Source of the DNA: Parasulfuritortus sp037439465
Lineage (GTDB): Bacteria > Pseudomonadota > Gammaproteobacteria > Burkholderiales > Thiobacillaceae
NCBI GenBank assembly: GCA_037439465.1
Contig: JBBIVX010000007.1
Span: 37,824 to 101,823 of the forward strand
Direction: 5' to 3'
DNA: 64,000 nt
Of this stretch, positions 7,926 through 16,827 are shown piece by piece (the first letter of the stretch is position 1; each line of letters starts with the position of its first letter). A program made the translations under genes and the position numbers. The notes under the pieces were generated by a model. It had not been told where the DNA came from. It ran no database searches and was given only the letters and a program-made list of their open reading frames with translations.

Positions 7926-9364
7926 AACAGGAACACCGTGGCCAGGCCGAGGAAGATGAAGAACCCCATGGAATCGGTGATAAAGGTGGTCAACACCGCC
8001 GAGCCGAAGGCCGGGTCACGCCCCATGCGCTCGATCAGGGCCGGCGCGAAGTAGCCGGCGAGGGCCGCTACCAGGAGGTTCAGCAGCATGGCCAAGGCCA
8101 TGACCACACCCAGGCCGGCATTGCGGTACAAAACATAGGTCACCACACCCATGATGCCACCCCAGAGCAAGCCGTTGAACATGGCGATGCCAATCTCCTT
8201 GCCCATCAATCGCCTGGCGTTGCCCTTGTTGATGAGGCCCAGGGCCAGACCCCGTACCACCAGGGCGGAGGTCTGGTTACCTGAGTTGCCGCCCATGCCG
8301 GCGACGATGGGCATCAGCGCCGCCAGGGCGGCCAGCTTCTCGATGCTGCCTTCGAAGGCCCCGACCACGCGCGAGGCGATCAGCGCCGTCACCAGGTTCA
8401 CGGCCAGCCACAGCCAACGGTTGCGCGCGGCCCGCCACACCGAAGAGAAGAGATCCTCATCTTCCTGCAGGCCGGCCAGTTGCAGCATGTCGGCTTCCGA
8501 TTCGGAACGGATGTAGTCCATCATGACGTCTACGGTGAGGCGCCCGACCAGACGATCGTTGGCATCCACCACCGGAGCGGTCACCAGGTCGTAACGCTCG
8601 AAGGCCTGGGAGGCATCATTGGCCTCATCGGAAGGATGAAACAGCACCGGATCGTCGGACATCACCGCCGCGACGTGCGCCTCCGGGTCGTGCACCAGCA
8701 TCCTTTTCAACGGCAGGGTGCCGATCAGGCGGCCATCACGCTCCACCACAAACAGCTTGTCGGTGTGGGGTGGCAACTCGCCCAGGAAACGCAGGTAGCG
8801 CAGGGCAACCTCCAGGGTCACGTCGGCGCGGATGGTGACAAAATCGTAGTCCATCAGGCCGCCCACCGAGTCCTCATCGTAGGACAGCGAGGATTCCACC
8901 TGCGCCCGCTTGGCCTCGTCCAGGGACTTCATCAATTCCTGCACCACGTCCTTGGGCAGGTCGGGGGCCAGATCGGCGATCTCGTCGGTATCCAGGGTCG
9001 CGGCGGCGGCCACCAGTTCGCGGTTGTCCATCGCCTCGATCAGGGTCTCCCGCACCGCGTCGGAGACTTCCAGCAGGATGTCGCCATCCCGCTCCGCCTT
9101 CACCAGATCCCAGATCAATAGCCGATCGTCTATCGGTAGCGACTCCAGGATATAGGCCACGTCGGCCGGATGCAGGTTATCCAGCCGGCGGGTCAGCTCG
9201 GCGAGGTTCTGCTGGTGGATCAGCGTCTCGACCAGGTCACGGCGCGGCGTTTCCTGCATATGGACGAGCGACTCCACCAGCTTGTGCCGGGCAAGGATGT
9301 CCTTCACCTGTTGCAGGCTATCCTCGAGGTGTTCCTTGGGGGTGTCTTCGTACTGGTCGCTCAT
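7922..9364 (-). CDS. mgtE: Magnesium transporter MgtE
   Basis: 480 residues from the ATG at 9364 (MSDQYEDTPKEHLEDSLQQV); the frame is open further upstream but family similarity starts here. Order: N-terminal helical MgtE_N superhelix (to about 150), two CBS domains (about 150-290) that sense cytoplasmic Mg2+, and a C-terminal channel domain with five membrane helices containing MPIVAGMGGNSGNQTSAL, the conserved MgtE pore/motif region. The family forms a homodimeric Mg2+-gated channel in the inner membrane. It is coupled by 4 bases to the phosphoethanolamine transferase gene downstream, which is suggestive because both influence divalent-cation use at the envelope. Confidence 0.95.
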   Translation of the reverse strand: MSDQYEDTPKEHLEDSLQQVKDILARHKLVESLVHMQETPRRDLVETLIHQQNLAELTRRLDNLHPADVAYILESLPIDDRLLIWDLVKAERDGDILLEVSDAVRETLIEAMDNRELVAAAATLDTDEIADLAPDLPKDVVQELMKSLDEAKRAQVESSLSYDEDSVGGLMDYDFVTIRADVTLEVALRYLRFLGELPPHTDKLFVVERDGRLIGTLPLKRMLVHDPEAHVAAVMSDDPVLFHPSDEANDASQAFERYDLVTAPVVDANDRLVGRLTVDVMMDYIRSESEADMLQLAGLQEDEDLFSSVWRAARNRWLWLAVNLVTALIASRVVGAFEGSIEKLAALAALMPIVAGMGGNSGNQTSALVVRGLALGLINKGNARRLMGKEIGIAMFNGLLWGGIMGVVTYVLYRNAGLGVVMALAMLLNLLVAALAGYFAPALIERMGRDPAFGSAVLTTFITDSMGFFIFLGLATVFLL

Positions 9365-9422
9365 GTCCGGGCGTCTCGCTGATTGCGGCGGCGATTTTAC
9401 CTTCCTGGCGCGCCTGCGCGCC

Positions 9423-10115
9423 TCATTTCGGCACAGCCACCTGACCCATGCGGGCGGCGATGATGGTCTGCCGATGCACGAGGCCGCGTGCCGAACGGTG
9501 GGTTTCATAGTAGCGGGGGTTGGGAATCATGGCGGCCAACTGTGCCGCCTGCGCCGCCCCCAGATCAGCGGCTCCGGTCCGGTAATAACGGCGCGCGGCC
9601 GCCTCGGCGCCATAGATGCCGTTGCCCCACTCGATGACGTTGAGATAGACCTCCAGGATGCGCCGCTTGCTCCACACCGTTTCGATCATGACGGTGATGA
9701 TCGCCTCTTCGACCTTGCGCAGCGGGTTGCGTGACGCCGAGAGGAACAGGTTCTTGGCCAACTGCTGGCTGATGGTGGAACCGCCGGCGACGATCCGGCC
9801 TTTTTTCAGGTTCTTCTGCACCGCCTTTTCAATGCCTTCCCAGTCGAAACCCTCGTGTTCCAGGAAGCGGCTGTCCTCGGCCGCGATCACCGCCCGCTTG
9901 AGGTGGATGGACAGGCGCGCATAGTCCACCCACTTGTGGCGCAACTCGGCCTCCAGCCCTTTCCTCTCCTGCAACCGGGCCAGCCCGGCCTCCATGAAGG
10001 CGGTATTGGCCGGATTGAACCAATTCCACCAAAGCACGCCGGTCAGGTAGCCCAGCTGCAGGTAGAAGCCGAGGATGACGACGGCGAGGCCACCCCGCCA
10101 AAGCCAGCGTGCCAT
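9423..10115 (-). CDS. mtgA: Monofunctional peptidoglycan glycosyltransferase MtgA
   Basis: 230 residues from the ATG at 10115 (MARWLWRGGL). One N-terminal membrane anchor (about 8-28) precedes a GT51 domain with VIAAEDSRFLEHEGFDWEGI (catalytic Glu region), GGSTISQQLAKNLFLS and RKVEEAIITVMIE, the standard GT51 motifs. It polymerises lipid II into glycan strands at the outer face of the inner membrane and has no transpeptidase domain. It starts 2 bases after aroE; the aroE-mtgA pair is common in Beta- and Gammaproteobacteria. Confidence 0.96.
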   Translation of the reverse strand: MARWLWRGGLAVVILGFYLQLGYLTGVLWWNWFNPANTAFMEAGLARLQERKGLEAELRHKWVDYARLSIHLKRAVIAAEDSRFLEHEGFDWEGIEKAVQKNLKKGRIVAGGSTISQQLAKNLFLSASRNPLRKVEEAIITVMIETVWSKRRILEVYLNVIEWGNGIYGAEAAARRYYRTGAADLGAAQAAQLAAMIPNPRYYETHRSARGLVHRQTIIAARMGQVAVPK

Positions 10116-10117
10116 CT

Positions 10118-10912
10118 TCACCCCCGCAGCCTGGCGATGACCGGCGCGCTCGCCGGGCGCACGCCGCGCCACACGAAGAAGGCCTCGGCCGCCTGTTCCA
10201 CCAACATGCCAAGGCCATCGGCAACGCGGGCGCCGCAGGCGCGGGCAAAGGCCATGAAAGGCGTGTCGCGGCCATACATCATGTCGTAGGCCAGGGCATC
10301 CGGAGCGAACAGATCGCCCGGCAATGGCGGCAATTCGCCGGCCAGACTGGCGGCGGTGGCGTTGATGACAAGATCGAAGCGCCGCCCCGCCAGGGCATCG
10401 AGGCCGTCCCCCTGGCAAGCGAAGCGCGCGGCCAGTTGCCGTGCCTTGTCGGCGGTGCGGTTGGCGATGAACAGCTCGGCCGGGCGGCGCTGCAACAGGG
10501 GCAAAGCCACGCCGCGCGCGGCGCCGCCGGCGCCCAGTAGCAGGATGCGCCGCCCGACGGGATCAAAGGACTGATTGTTGACGAGGTCGGCGACCAGCCC
10601 GGCGCCATCGGTGTTGTCGCCCAGTATCTCGCCGCCGTCGAATTTCAGGGTATTGACCGCGCCAGCCGCTTCCGCCCGCTCGCTGCGACGCGTCGCCAGA
10701 CGATGGGCCTGTTCCTTGAACGGCACGGTGACATTGGCACCGCATCCGCCGGCGGCGCGGAAGGCCAGCACGGCGGCCGGGAACCCATCCAGCGGTGCCT
10801 CAATGGCCTCATAGCGAATATCCTGGGCGGTCTGCCGGGCGAAGGCGGCGTGAATGAGAGGTGATTTGGAATGGGCGACGGGATTGCCGAACACGGCATA
10901 GCGATCGGTCAT
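10118..10912 (-). CDS. aroE: Shikimate dehydrogenase (NADP+)
   Basis: 264 residues. The substrate-binding N-terminus has NPVAHSKSPLIH and NVTVPFKE (catalytic Lys), followed by DNTDGAGL. The NADP-binding part has LLGAGGAARGVALPL and NRTADKA (2'-phosphate-binding Asn-Arg-Thr). It reduces 3-dehydroshikimate to shikimate in the aromatic amino acid pathway. It is the first gene of the minus-strand run reaching to 3599; the region upstream, shared with divergent glnA, must hold its promoter. Confidence 0.97.
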   Translation of the reverse strand: MTDRYAVFGNPVAHSKSPLIHAAFARQTAQDIRYEAIEAPLDGFPAAVLAFRAAGGCGANVTVPFKEQAHRLATRRSERAEAAGAVNTLKFDGGEILGDNTDGAGLVADLVNNQSFDPVGRRILLLGAGGAARGVALPLLQRRPAELFIANRTADKARQLAARFACQGDGLDALAGRRFDLVINATAASLAGELPPLPGDLFAPDALAYDMMYGRDTPFMAFARACGARVADGLGMLVEQAAEAFFVWRGVRPASAPVIARLRG

Positions 10913-10976
10913 GACTCTGAGGCTTGGGCAGCGAATAGGGTGCGTATTGTACGGCCCGCCGCCCAGGAAGCGGTCC

Positions 10977-11011
10977 GCCCCAATTTGGGGAGGACCGCAC
11001 CAAATTGGCTC
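10977..11011. promoter_or_regulatory. Two tandem NtrC-like palindromes upstream of glnA
   Basis: Site 1 (10977-10991) reads GCCCCAATTTGGGGA and sits in a larger imperfect palindrome, 10971-10997, with 12 of 13 arm bases paired. Site 2 (10997-11011) reads GCACCAAATTGGCTC. Both resemble the NtrC site GCACC-N5-GGTGC; their centres are 20 bases apart (about two helical turns) and roughly 90 and 70 bases upstream of the sigma-54 promoter. NtrC itself is encoded 3 kb downstream. Position and spacing support enhancer function; binding is inferred. Confidence 0.55.
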
Positions 11012-11073
11012 ACCAAAAATCCCGCGCCGCCTTCCGGTCTTTATGGCAGAATGCTTTACATTGGCTTAAACGC

Positions 11074-11089
11074 TGGCACAGCGCATGCT
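11074..11089 (+). promoter_or_regulatory. Sigma-54 promoter of glnA
   Basis: TGGCACAGCGCATGCT: the -24 GG and -12 GC are separated by exactly 10 bases, as required (consensus TGGCAC-N5-TTGCA; the only weak position is ATGC for TTGC). The predicted transcription start is near 11099, leaving a leader of about 55 bases with a GAGGAG ribosome site before the ATG at 11154. Confidence 0.8.
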
Positions 11090-11153
11090 TGGTCAGGCAC
11101 CGGTGGTTCACTAAATCATCCCTTCATCTGCAAACCGTATTGAGGAGCAAAAC

Positions 11154-12563
11154 ATGGCTGTCGCCGATGTAATGAAAATGGTCCAGGAAAACGACGTCAA
11201 ATTCGTCGATTTCCGTTTTACCGACACCCACGGCAAGGAACAGCATGTTTCCGTGCCCGTATCTGCCTTCAACGAAGAAAAATTCACCGAGGGCCATGCC
11301 TTCGATGGCTCCTCGATCGCCGGCTGGAAAGGCATACAGGCTTCCGACATGCTGCTCATGCCGGACCCGGATACTGCCAACATCGATCCCTTCATGGATG
11401 AGTCCACCCTCATCCTCACCTGCGACGTCATCGAGCCGGATACCGGCAAGGGCTACGACCGCGACCCGCGTTCCATCGCCAAGCGCGCCGAGGCCTACCT
11501 CAAATCCACCGGCGTCGGCGATGCCGTCTACTTCGGTCCCGAGCCGGAGTTTTTCATATTTGATTCCGTCACCTGGGCCGACGACATGTCCGGCTGCCAT
11601 GTCAAGATCCGCTCCGAAGAGGCCGCCTGGTCCTCTGGCGAACAGACCGAGGCCGGCAACATCGGCCACCGCCCCAAGGTCAAGGGCGGCTACTTCCCGG
11701 TCCCCCCGATCGACTCCCTGCAGGACATCCGTTCCGCCATGTGCCTGGCCCTGGAAGAGATGGGCGTGCCGGTCGAAGTGCACCACCACGAAGTCGCCAC
11801 CGCCGGCCAGTGCGAGATCGGCACCAAGTTCGGCCCCCTGGTGCAGCGCGCCGACTGGACCCAGATACTGAAGTATGTGGTCCATAACGTTGCCCACGCC
11901 TATGGCAAGACCGCCACCTTCATGCCCAAGCCCATCGTCGGCGACAACGGCTCCGGCATGCACTGCCACCAGTCGATCTGGAAGGGCGGCAAGAACCTGT
12001 TCGCCGGCAACGGCTACGCCGGCCTGTCCGAGACCGCCCTGTACTACATCGGCGGTATCATCAAGCACGCCAAGGCCCTCAACGCCATCACCAACCCCGG
12101 CACCAACTCCTACAAGCGTCTGGTGCCCGGCTTCGAGGCCCCCGTCATGCTGGCCTACTCGGCCCGCAACCGCTCCGCCTCCATCCGCATCCCGCACGTG
12201 GCGTCCGACAAGGCCCGCCGCATCGAGGTGCGCTTCCCGGACCCCATCGCCAACCCCTACCTGGCCTTCACGGCCATGCTGATGGCCGGTCTGGACGGCA
12301 TCCAGAACAAGATCCACCCCGGCGATCCGGCGACCAAGAACCTGTATGACCTGCCCCCAGAGGAAGAGGCCAAGATTCCGACCGTCTGCCACAGCCTCGA
12401 CATGGCGCTCGCCGCACTGGACAAGGATCGCGACTTCCTGACCCGTGGCGGCGTGTTCAGCAACGACTTCATCGACGCCTACATTGCCCTGAAGATGGAG
12501 GAAGTTACCCGCCTCAGGATGACCACCCACCCCATAGAGTTCGATATGTACTATTCCGTGTGA
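11154..12563 (+). CDS. glnA: Glutamine synthetase type I
   Basis: 469 residues, the normal length for adenylylated GSI-beta. Recognisable are DGSSIAGWK near the N-terminus, the ATP/glutamate site NGSGMHCHQS, and NLYDLPPEEEAKIP with Tyr398 as the adenylylation target; the C-terminus ends MYYSV like the enterobacterial enzyme. It makes glutamine from glutamate, ammonia and ATP as a cytoplasmic dodecamer. It is preceded by a sigma-54 promoter with NtrC-like sites and followed by a terminator hairpin, then by ntrBC: the classical nitrogen-control locus. Confidence 0.99.
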   Translation: MAVADVMKMVQENDVKFVDFRFTDTHGKEQHVSVPVSAFNEEKFTEGHAFDGSSIAGWKGIQASDMLLMPDPDTANIDPFMDESTLILTCDVIEPDTGKGYDRDPRSIAKRAEAYLKSTGVGDAVYFGPEPEFFIFDSVTWADDMSGCHVKIRSEEAAWSSGEQTEAGNIGHRPKVKGGYFPVPPIDSLQDIRSAMCLALEEMGVPVEVHHHEVATAGQCEIGTKFGPLVQRADWTQILKYVVHNVAHAYGKTATFMPKPIVGDNGSGMHCHQSIWKGGKNLFAGNGYAGLSETALYYIGGIIKHAKALNAITNPGTNSYKRLVPGFEAPVMLAYSARNRSASIRIPHVASDKARRIEVRFPDPIANPYLAFTAMLMAGLDGIQNKIHPGDPATKNLYDLPPEEEAKIPTVCHSLDMALAALDKDRDFLTRGGVFSNDFIDAYIALKMEEVTRLRMTTHPIEFDMYYSV

Positions 12564-12585
12564 GCCCGTCGCGGCACATGTGAGC

Positions 12586-12609
12586 AGGGCGGCCGCGGCC
12601 GCCCTTTTT
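12586..12609 (+). terminator. Rho-independent terminator after glnA
   Basis: An 8-bp stem (AGGGCGGC paired with GCCGCCCT) around a CGCG loop, followed directly by a T5 run. It lies 22 bases after the glnA stop and should separate glnA transcription from the downstream DUF4124-ntrBC genes, although partial read-through is common at such loci. Confidence 0.85.
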
Positions 12610-12645
12610 ATTGCCCCGGCCATGGCGATTTCATACACTCGATAT

Positions 12646-13101
12646 ATGTCCGCGCCCTCGCGCCTTGGCGCTTTTTTCTTCCTGCTGCTCGCGGCCGTCG
12701 CTCTGCCGGCCGATGCCGTCATTTACAAATACGTGAACGCGGATGGCGTCGTCACCTATAGCGACAAATACCGTCCGGGCGCCAGCAAACTCATGGAGAC
12801 TGGCAATGGCGCGGTGATCGTACGCACGCCGCGCGCTCACGGCAGCGCCTCCACCGTGGTCAGCCCCGCCAACTTTCCCAGGGTGGACGCCGTCACCCAG
12901 CGCCACCGCGACGCTGGCCGCCGCGCCATCCTGCTGGAAGAACGGGCCACCGAGGCGAAGAATCTGGCCACCGCCCAGGCCGCCCTGACCAGTGCGGCAA
13001 AGCAGCGGCCGGCGACGGACTTCGTCAAACTGAGCGAGGGCGTGCGCCTGCATGAAAAAAATATCGAGATGCTGGACAAAGAACTGGCGCGGCTACGGTG
13101 A
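12646..13101 (+). CDS. DUF4124-domain exported protein
   Basis: 151 residues from the ATG at 12646. A signal peptide (about residues 1-22, ending LPADA) is followed by VIYKYVNADGVVTYSDKYRPG, the short DUF4124 beta-domain found in many periplasmic proteins of Beta- and Gammaproteobacteria. The C-terminal half is helical and charged, ending in a coiled-coil-like stretch (KLSEGVRLHEKNIEMLDKEL). The function is unknown. Position between glnA and ntrB is a known arrangement in betaproteobacteria, which suggests co-expression but not a proven nitrogen role. Confidence 0.85.
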   Translation: MSAPSRLGAFFFLLLAAVALPADAVIYKYVNADGVVTYSDKYRPGASKLMETGNGAVIVRTPRAHGSASTVVSPANFPRVDAVTQRHRDAGRRAILLEERATEAKNLATAQAALTSAAKQRPATDFVKLSEGVRLHEKNIEMLDKELARLR

Positions 13102-13219
13102 TGCGGCGGCACCCCAGGCGCCGCCCTGGCCAAGCTGGCCGCCGCCCGGACGCCTAATCTTGGCCCGCATCTTGCTGATCTGATGGGGACACCTGCCCAC
13201 AATCACTTGCCCAAGGCTT

Positions 13220-14251
13220 ATGCCCCTCGCCACACACGGCCTCGACATCCTCGCCACCGCCGTCCTCATCCTGGATGAGGCACGCCACGTGCGCTACATC
13301 AACCCGGCGGCGGAGAACCTGTTCGGCGTTTCCGCCCATCACGCCATCGGCCGTCCCCTGGCGGCCGTGATCCGGCAACGCACCGAATTGGTGCGGGCGC
13401 TGAAGGCTGCCGCGCACGAGAGGGTCAGCTTTACCGAACACCACATGCCGATCGAGGTCGGCGACGATACCCTCACCCTCAGCGTCACCATCACCCCCCT
13501 CGAAGGCGAGGCCGGTACCGTGGTACTGGAGTTCCACGCGGCCGGCGGCAGCGTCCGCATCGCCCGCGACGAGCAGGCCATGGCCCAGGCCCAGACCGTG
13601 CAGATGCTGCTCAAACAACTTGCGCACGAGATCCGCAACCCACTCGGCGGCATCCGTGGCGCCGCGCAACTCCTGGAGGCGGAACTGAATGGTGCCGACC
13701 TGTCGGAATACACCCAGGTCATCATCCAGGAGGCCAACCGCCTGCAGGGCTTGCTCGATCGCTGGCTGGCGCCGGCCAAGCGGCCGGAGATCCGGCCGGT
13801 GAACGTGCATGAGGTGCTGGAGCGGGTACGCAGTCTCATGCAGGCGGAATTTCCCGATCTGGAAATCCGCCGCGATTACGACATCAGCGTGCCCGACATC
13901 CAGGGCGACCAGGAACAACTCATCCAGGCCGTGCTCAACATTGCCCGCAACGCCGCCCAGGCCATCGACGGTCGAGGCGCCATCCTCTTCGCCACACGTG
14001 TCAGCCGCCAGGTGACGCTGGCCATGAAACGCTGGCGGCTGGCGGCCCGCCTCGACATCATCGACTACGGTCCCGGTATCCCGGAAGACATGCAGGACAA
14101 GATATTCTTTCCCCTGGTATCCGGTCGCGAGAACGGCAGCGGCGTCGGCCTTACCCTGGCCCAGAGTCTCATCCAGCGCCACGAGGGAGTGATCCATCTG
14201 GTCAGTGAACCCGGCCATACCCGTTTTTCCATTTACCTGCCCATCAAGTGA
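13220..14251 (+). CDS. glnL: Nitrogen-regulation sensor histidine kinase NtrB
   Basis: 343 residues. An N-terminal PAS domain (about 8-115) precedes the dimerisation helix with the phospho-accepting His136 in QLAHEIRNPLGGIRG, then the HATPase domain with NIARNAAQAI (N box) and DYGPGIPEDMQDKIFFPLVSG. No membrane segment, as expected for NtrB, which senses PII status in the cytoplasm and phosphorylates or dephosphorylates NtrC. The next gene, 78 bases on, is its partner regulator. Confidence 0.96.
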   Translation: MPLATHGLDILATAVLILDEARHVRYINPAAENLFGVSAHHAIGRPLAAVIRQRTELVRALKAAAHERVSFTEHHMPIEVGDDTLTLSVTITPLEGEAGTVVLEFHAAGGSVRIARDEQAMAQAQTVQMLLKQLAHEIRNPLGGIRGAAQLLEAELNGADLSEYTQVIIQEANRLQGLLDRWLAPAKRPEIRPVNVHEVLERVRSLMQAEFPDLEIRRDYDISVPDIQGDQEQLIQAVLNIARNAAQAIDGRGAILFATRVSRQVTLAMKRWRLAARLDIIDYGPGIPEDMQDKIFFPLVSGRENGSGVGLTLAQSLIQRHEGVIHLVSEPGHTRFSIYLPIK

Positions 14252-14329
14252 GAGGGTGAGGAGACAAACCACCATGCCCGCGCCTTTACCCCTGACGCCT
14301 CGCCCCTCGCGCCGCACCGGGGAACGCCA

Positions 14330-15727
14330 ATGAAACCCGTCTGGATCATCGATGACGACCGCTCCATTCGCTGGGTGTTCGAAAAGGCGCTGAAGCGCGA
14401 GGACCTGCCATACCGCATCTTCGCCTCGGCCGACGAGGCCCTGAGCGCGCTGGAGGGCTCCAGCGCCGGGGCCATCGTCTCCGATATCCGCATGCCCGGC
14501 ATGGACGGCCTGGAGTTCATGAGCAGACTGAAATCCAGTCTGCCCAAGGTGCCGATCATCATCATGACCGCCTACTCCGATCTGGACTCGGCCGTCTCGG
14601 CCTTTCAGGGCGGCGCATTTGAATACCTGCCCAAGCCATTCGACATCAACCACGCCATGGCCCTGATCCACCGCGCCCTGGATGAAAACGGCCACGGCGG
14701 GGCGGAACTGGACGGGGAGGAAGTCGCCGCCAGTCAGGGCATGTTGGGCCAGGCCCCTGCCATGCAGGACGTGTTCCGTGCCATCGGCCGGCTCGCACAG
14801 TCGCACACTACCGTGCTGATCACCGGCGAGACCGGCACCGGCAAGGAACTGGTGGCTCACGCCCTGCATCGGCACAGCCCGCGCCGGGACAAACCCTTCA
14901 TCGCCCTGAACACTGCCGCCATCCCCAGAGACCTCCTGGAATCGGAACTCTTCGGACACGAACGCGGCGCTTTCACCGGCGCCACCGCCTCACGCCGTGG
15001 CCGCTTTGAACAGGCCGATGGCGGCACGCTGTTTCTGGACGAAATCGGCGACATGCCAGCCGAATTACAGACCCGGCTGTTGCGCGTGCTTGCCGATGGC
15101 GAGTTCTACCGGGTCGGCGGCCATTCGCCGGTGCGGGTCAACGTGCGGGTCATCGCGGCCACCCACCAGGACCTGGAGGAACGGGTCCGGCAGGGCCAGT
15201 TCCGCGAAGACCTGTTCCACCGCCTCAACGTCATCCGCATCAAGCTGCCAGCGCTCAGGGAGCGGCACGAGGACATCCCGCTGCTGGTCCGTCACTTCCT
15301 GCAAAAAAGCGCGCATGAACTGGGCGTCGAGGCCAAACAGGTCTCCGACGAGTCGCTACGGGCCTTGGCCGCCCTGCCCTACCCCGGCAACGTCCGCCAG
15401 TTGGAGAACCTCTGCCACTGGCTCACCGTCATGGCCCCTGGCCAGGTCATCGAAGCCAAGGATCTGCCGCCCGACGCCTTGCGGCAACCGGTTGCCGACG
15501 CCCTCGATTGGGCCGAGGCCCTGGCGCGCACTGCCCAGGCACGGCTGGCGCGGGGCGAGGCCGGTCTACTCCACGACCTGACGGCGGAGTTTGAGCGCAC
15601 CCTGATCCGGGTCGCACTCGATCACACCGGCGGTCGCCGCATCGAGGCCGCCAGTCTGCTCGGCTGGGGCCGCAATACCCTGACCCGCAAGATTCACGAG
15701 CTAATGCCGGATGAGAACCCTCCCTAA
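14330..15727 (+). CDS. glnG: Nitrogen-regulation response regulator NtrC (sigma-54 activator)
   Basis: 465 residues in three domains: receiver with Asp52 in VSDIRMPGMDG, AAA+ domain with Walker A GETGTGKE, the sigma-54 contact loop GAFTGA and Walker B LFLDEIGD, and a C-terminal Fis-type helix-turn-helix (GGRRIEAASLLGWGRNTLTR). Phosphorylated NtrC opens sigma-54 promoters when nitrogen is short. A matching sigma-54 promoter with NtrC-like palindromes lies before glnA at 10977-11089. Confidence 0.98.
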   Translation: MKPVWIIDDDRSIRWVFEKALKREDLPYRIFASADEALSALEGSSAGAIVSDIRMPGMDGLEFMSRLKSSLPKVPIIIMTAYSDLDSAVSAFQGGAFEYLPKPFDINHAMALIHRALDENGHGGAELDGEEVAASQGMLGQAPAMQDVFRAIGRLAQSHTTVLITGETGTGKELVAHALHRHSPRRDKPFIALNTAAIPRDLLESELFGHERGAFTGATASRRGRFEQADGGTLFLDEIGDMPAELQTRLLRVLADGEFYRVGGHSPVRVNVRVIAATHQDLEERVRQGQFREDLFHRLNVIRIKLPALRERHEDIPLLVRHFLQKSAHELGVEAKQVSDESLRALAALPYPGNVRQLENLCHWLTVMAPGQVIEAKDLPPDALRQPVADALDWAEALARTAQARLARGEAGLLHDLTAEFERTLIRVALDHTGGRRIEAASLLGWGRNTLTRKIHELMPDENPP

Positions 15728-15917
15728 ACCATGAGCCTGGCCACTCTGGCCGGGTCACAAGAACCGGGCACAGGGCAGAATCGGGAAAGGCCCCATGGCT
15801 AACCGGCCCGGCACACGCGGCTACGGGTTTGCCGGGCGGCGCATGAACAGGGCGCACACACTCTTTTCTTCAGGCCCAGCCATGGGCCCTCATCCAAAGA
15901 TCACGGATAATCGCGCC

Positions 15918-16778
15918 ATGCGCCTACTCTTGTCCCCACCCTTATGGCTGACCGCCGCCATCCTCGGCTTGGGCGGCGCCGCCGGCCACGCCGCTTCCGT
16001 GTCTGATGTCGACGCGGTCCCGCACCTCGATGCCCATGGCAAGGCGGGCTACCGGCAATTTCTTGCCACGCCATCGCCGCGGGCCTTCGCCGTCGCCCCA
16101 GGCGGCGCTTGGGGCCTTTCGACCGAGGCCGGTACGACCGAGTTGGCCGAGCAGGAGGCCCTGGCCAACTGTCAGGCCAATACCGCACAACGCTGCCAGA
16201 TCTATGCCCGCGACCTGGAAGTCGTGTTCGACACGACCGCCTGGACACGCTCGTGGGGACCATACAGATCGGCCGACGAGGCGGGCAGAAGCCCCATTGG
16301 CACGAAACTGGGCACGCGCTTTCCCGACATCGCCTTCGCCGATGCCAAAGGCAAGGCGATCAAGCTCTCCGACCTGCGCGGCAAGGTGGTGGTGCTGCAC
16401 TTCTGGGGCTCCTGGTGCCCGCCCTGCAAGCGGGAAATGCCTGACCTGGCACGATCGATCGGCAGGCTGGGACAGGCCGGGGACATCCGCTTCGTCTTGC
16501 TGCAGGTGCGGGAGGATTTCATCAGCGCGCGACGCTGGGCGGCAAGCTTGGGCAAGAGGCTGCCCCTGTACGATTCCGGCATGAAAGGCAGCCGCGACAG
16601 CGTGCTCAAGCTGGCAGACGGTGGTCACATCGGCGACCGTGACATCGCCAAGGCCTTCCCGACCACCTACGTCATCGACAAACACGGTATCGTGGTCTTC
16701 GCGCATGTCGGTCCGGTGGCACGATGGGAGTCCTACCTTCCTTTTTTGCGTGACGCCGCGGCGCGTTCGGGAAAATAA
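15918..16778 (+). CDS. Exported thioredoxin-fold (TlpA-like) protein with an N-terminal extra domain
   Basis: 286 residues from the ATG at 15918, chosen because a clean signal peptide begins there (MRLLLSPPLWLTAAILGLGG, cut near AGHAAS). Residues 30-125 form an extra region with GAWGLSTEAGTTELAEQEAL and two Cys, resembling the DUF4189-like domain of secreted proteins. Residues 130-286 are a redoxin/TlpA domain with the active site WCPPC (Cys167, Cys170). It is probably a periplasmic disulfide reductase or haem-maturation helper. It converges on the multihaem cytochrome operon, which would need thiol reduction for CXXCH ligation; a functional link is speculation. Confidence 0.82.
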   Translation: MRLLLSPPLWLTAAILGLGGAAGHAASVSDVDAVPHLDAHGKAGYRQFLATPSPRAFAVAPGGAWGLSTEAGTTELAEQEALANCQANTAQRCQIYARDLEVVFDTTAWTRSWGPYRSADEAGRSPIGTKLGTRFPDIAFADAKGKAIKLSDLRGKVVVLHFWGSWCPPCKREMPDLARSIGRLGQAGDIRFVLLQVREDFISARRWAASLGKRLPLYDSGMKGSRDSVLKLADGGHIGDRDIAKAFPTTYVIDKHGIVVFAHVGPVARWESYLPFLRDAAARSGK

Positions 16779-16780
16779 AG

Positions 16781-16805
16781 GCCCGGCGCCTTACGGCTGC
16801 CGGGC
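16781..16805. terminator. Hairpin between two convergent genes
   Basis: GCCCGGC at 16781-16787 pairs with GCCGGGC at 16799-16805, with three further GCC/GGC pairs inside the loop. It lies between the stop codons of the thioredoxin-fold gene and the cytochrome b gene. No T run follows on either strand, so it may be a weak bidirectional terminator or an mRNA 3'-end stabiliser. Confidence 0.4.
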
Positions 16806-16827
16806 GGCACAGAGATGCCGTGAACGG

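Noticed and set aside
11124..12722. 532-codon open frame antisense to glnA
   Set aside because: Composition (Gly/Val/His-rich) is the typical complement of a GC-rich coding gene; glnA on the other strand is certain.
13105..13125. Hairpin GGCGGC/GCCGCC after the DUF4124 gene
   Set aside because: Only 6 bp with a 9-base loop and no T run; likely chance in GC-rich DNA.
13154..14959. 601-codon frame antisense to ntrB/ntrC
   Set aside because: Shadow of two well-supported genes; no recognisable domain.
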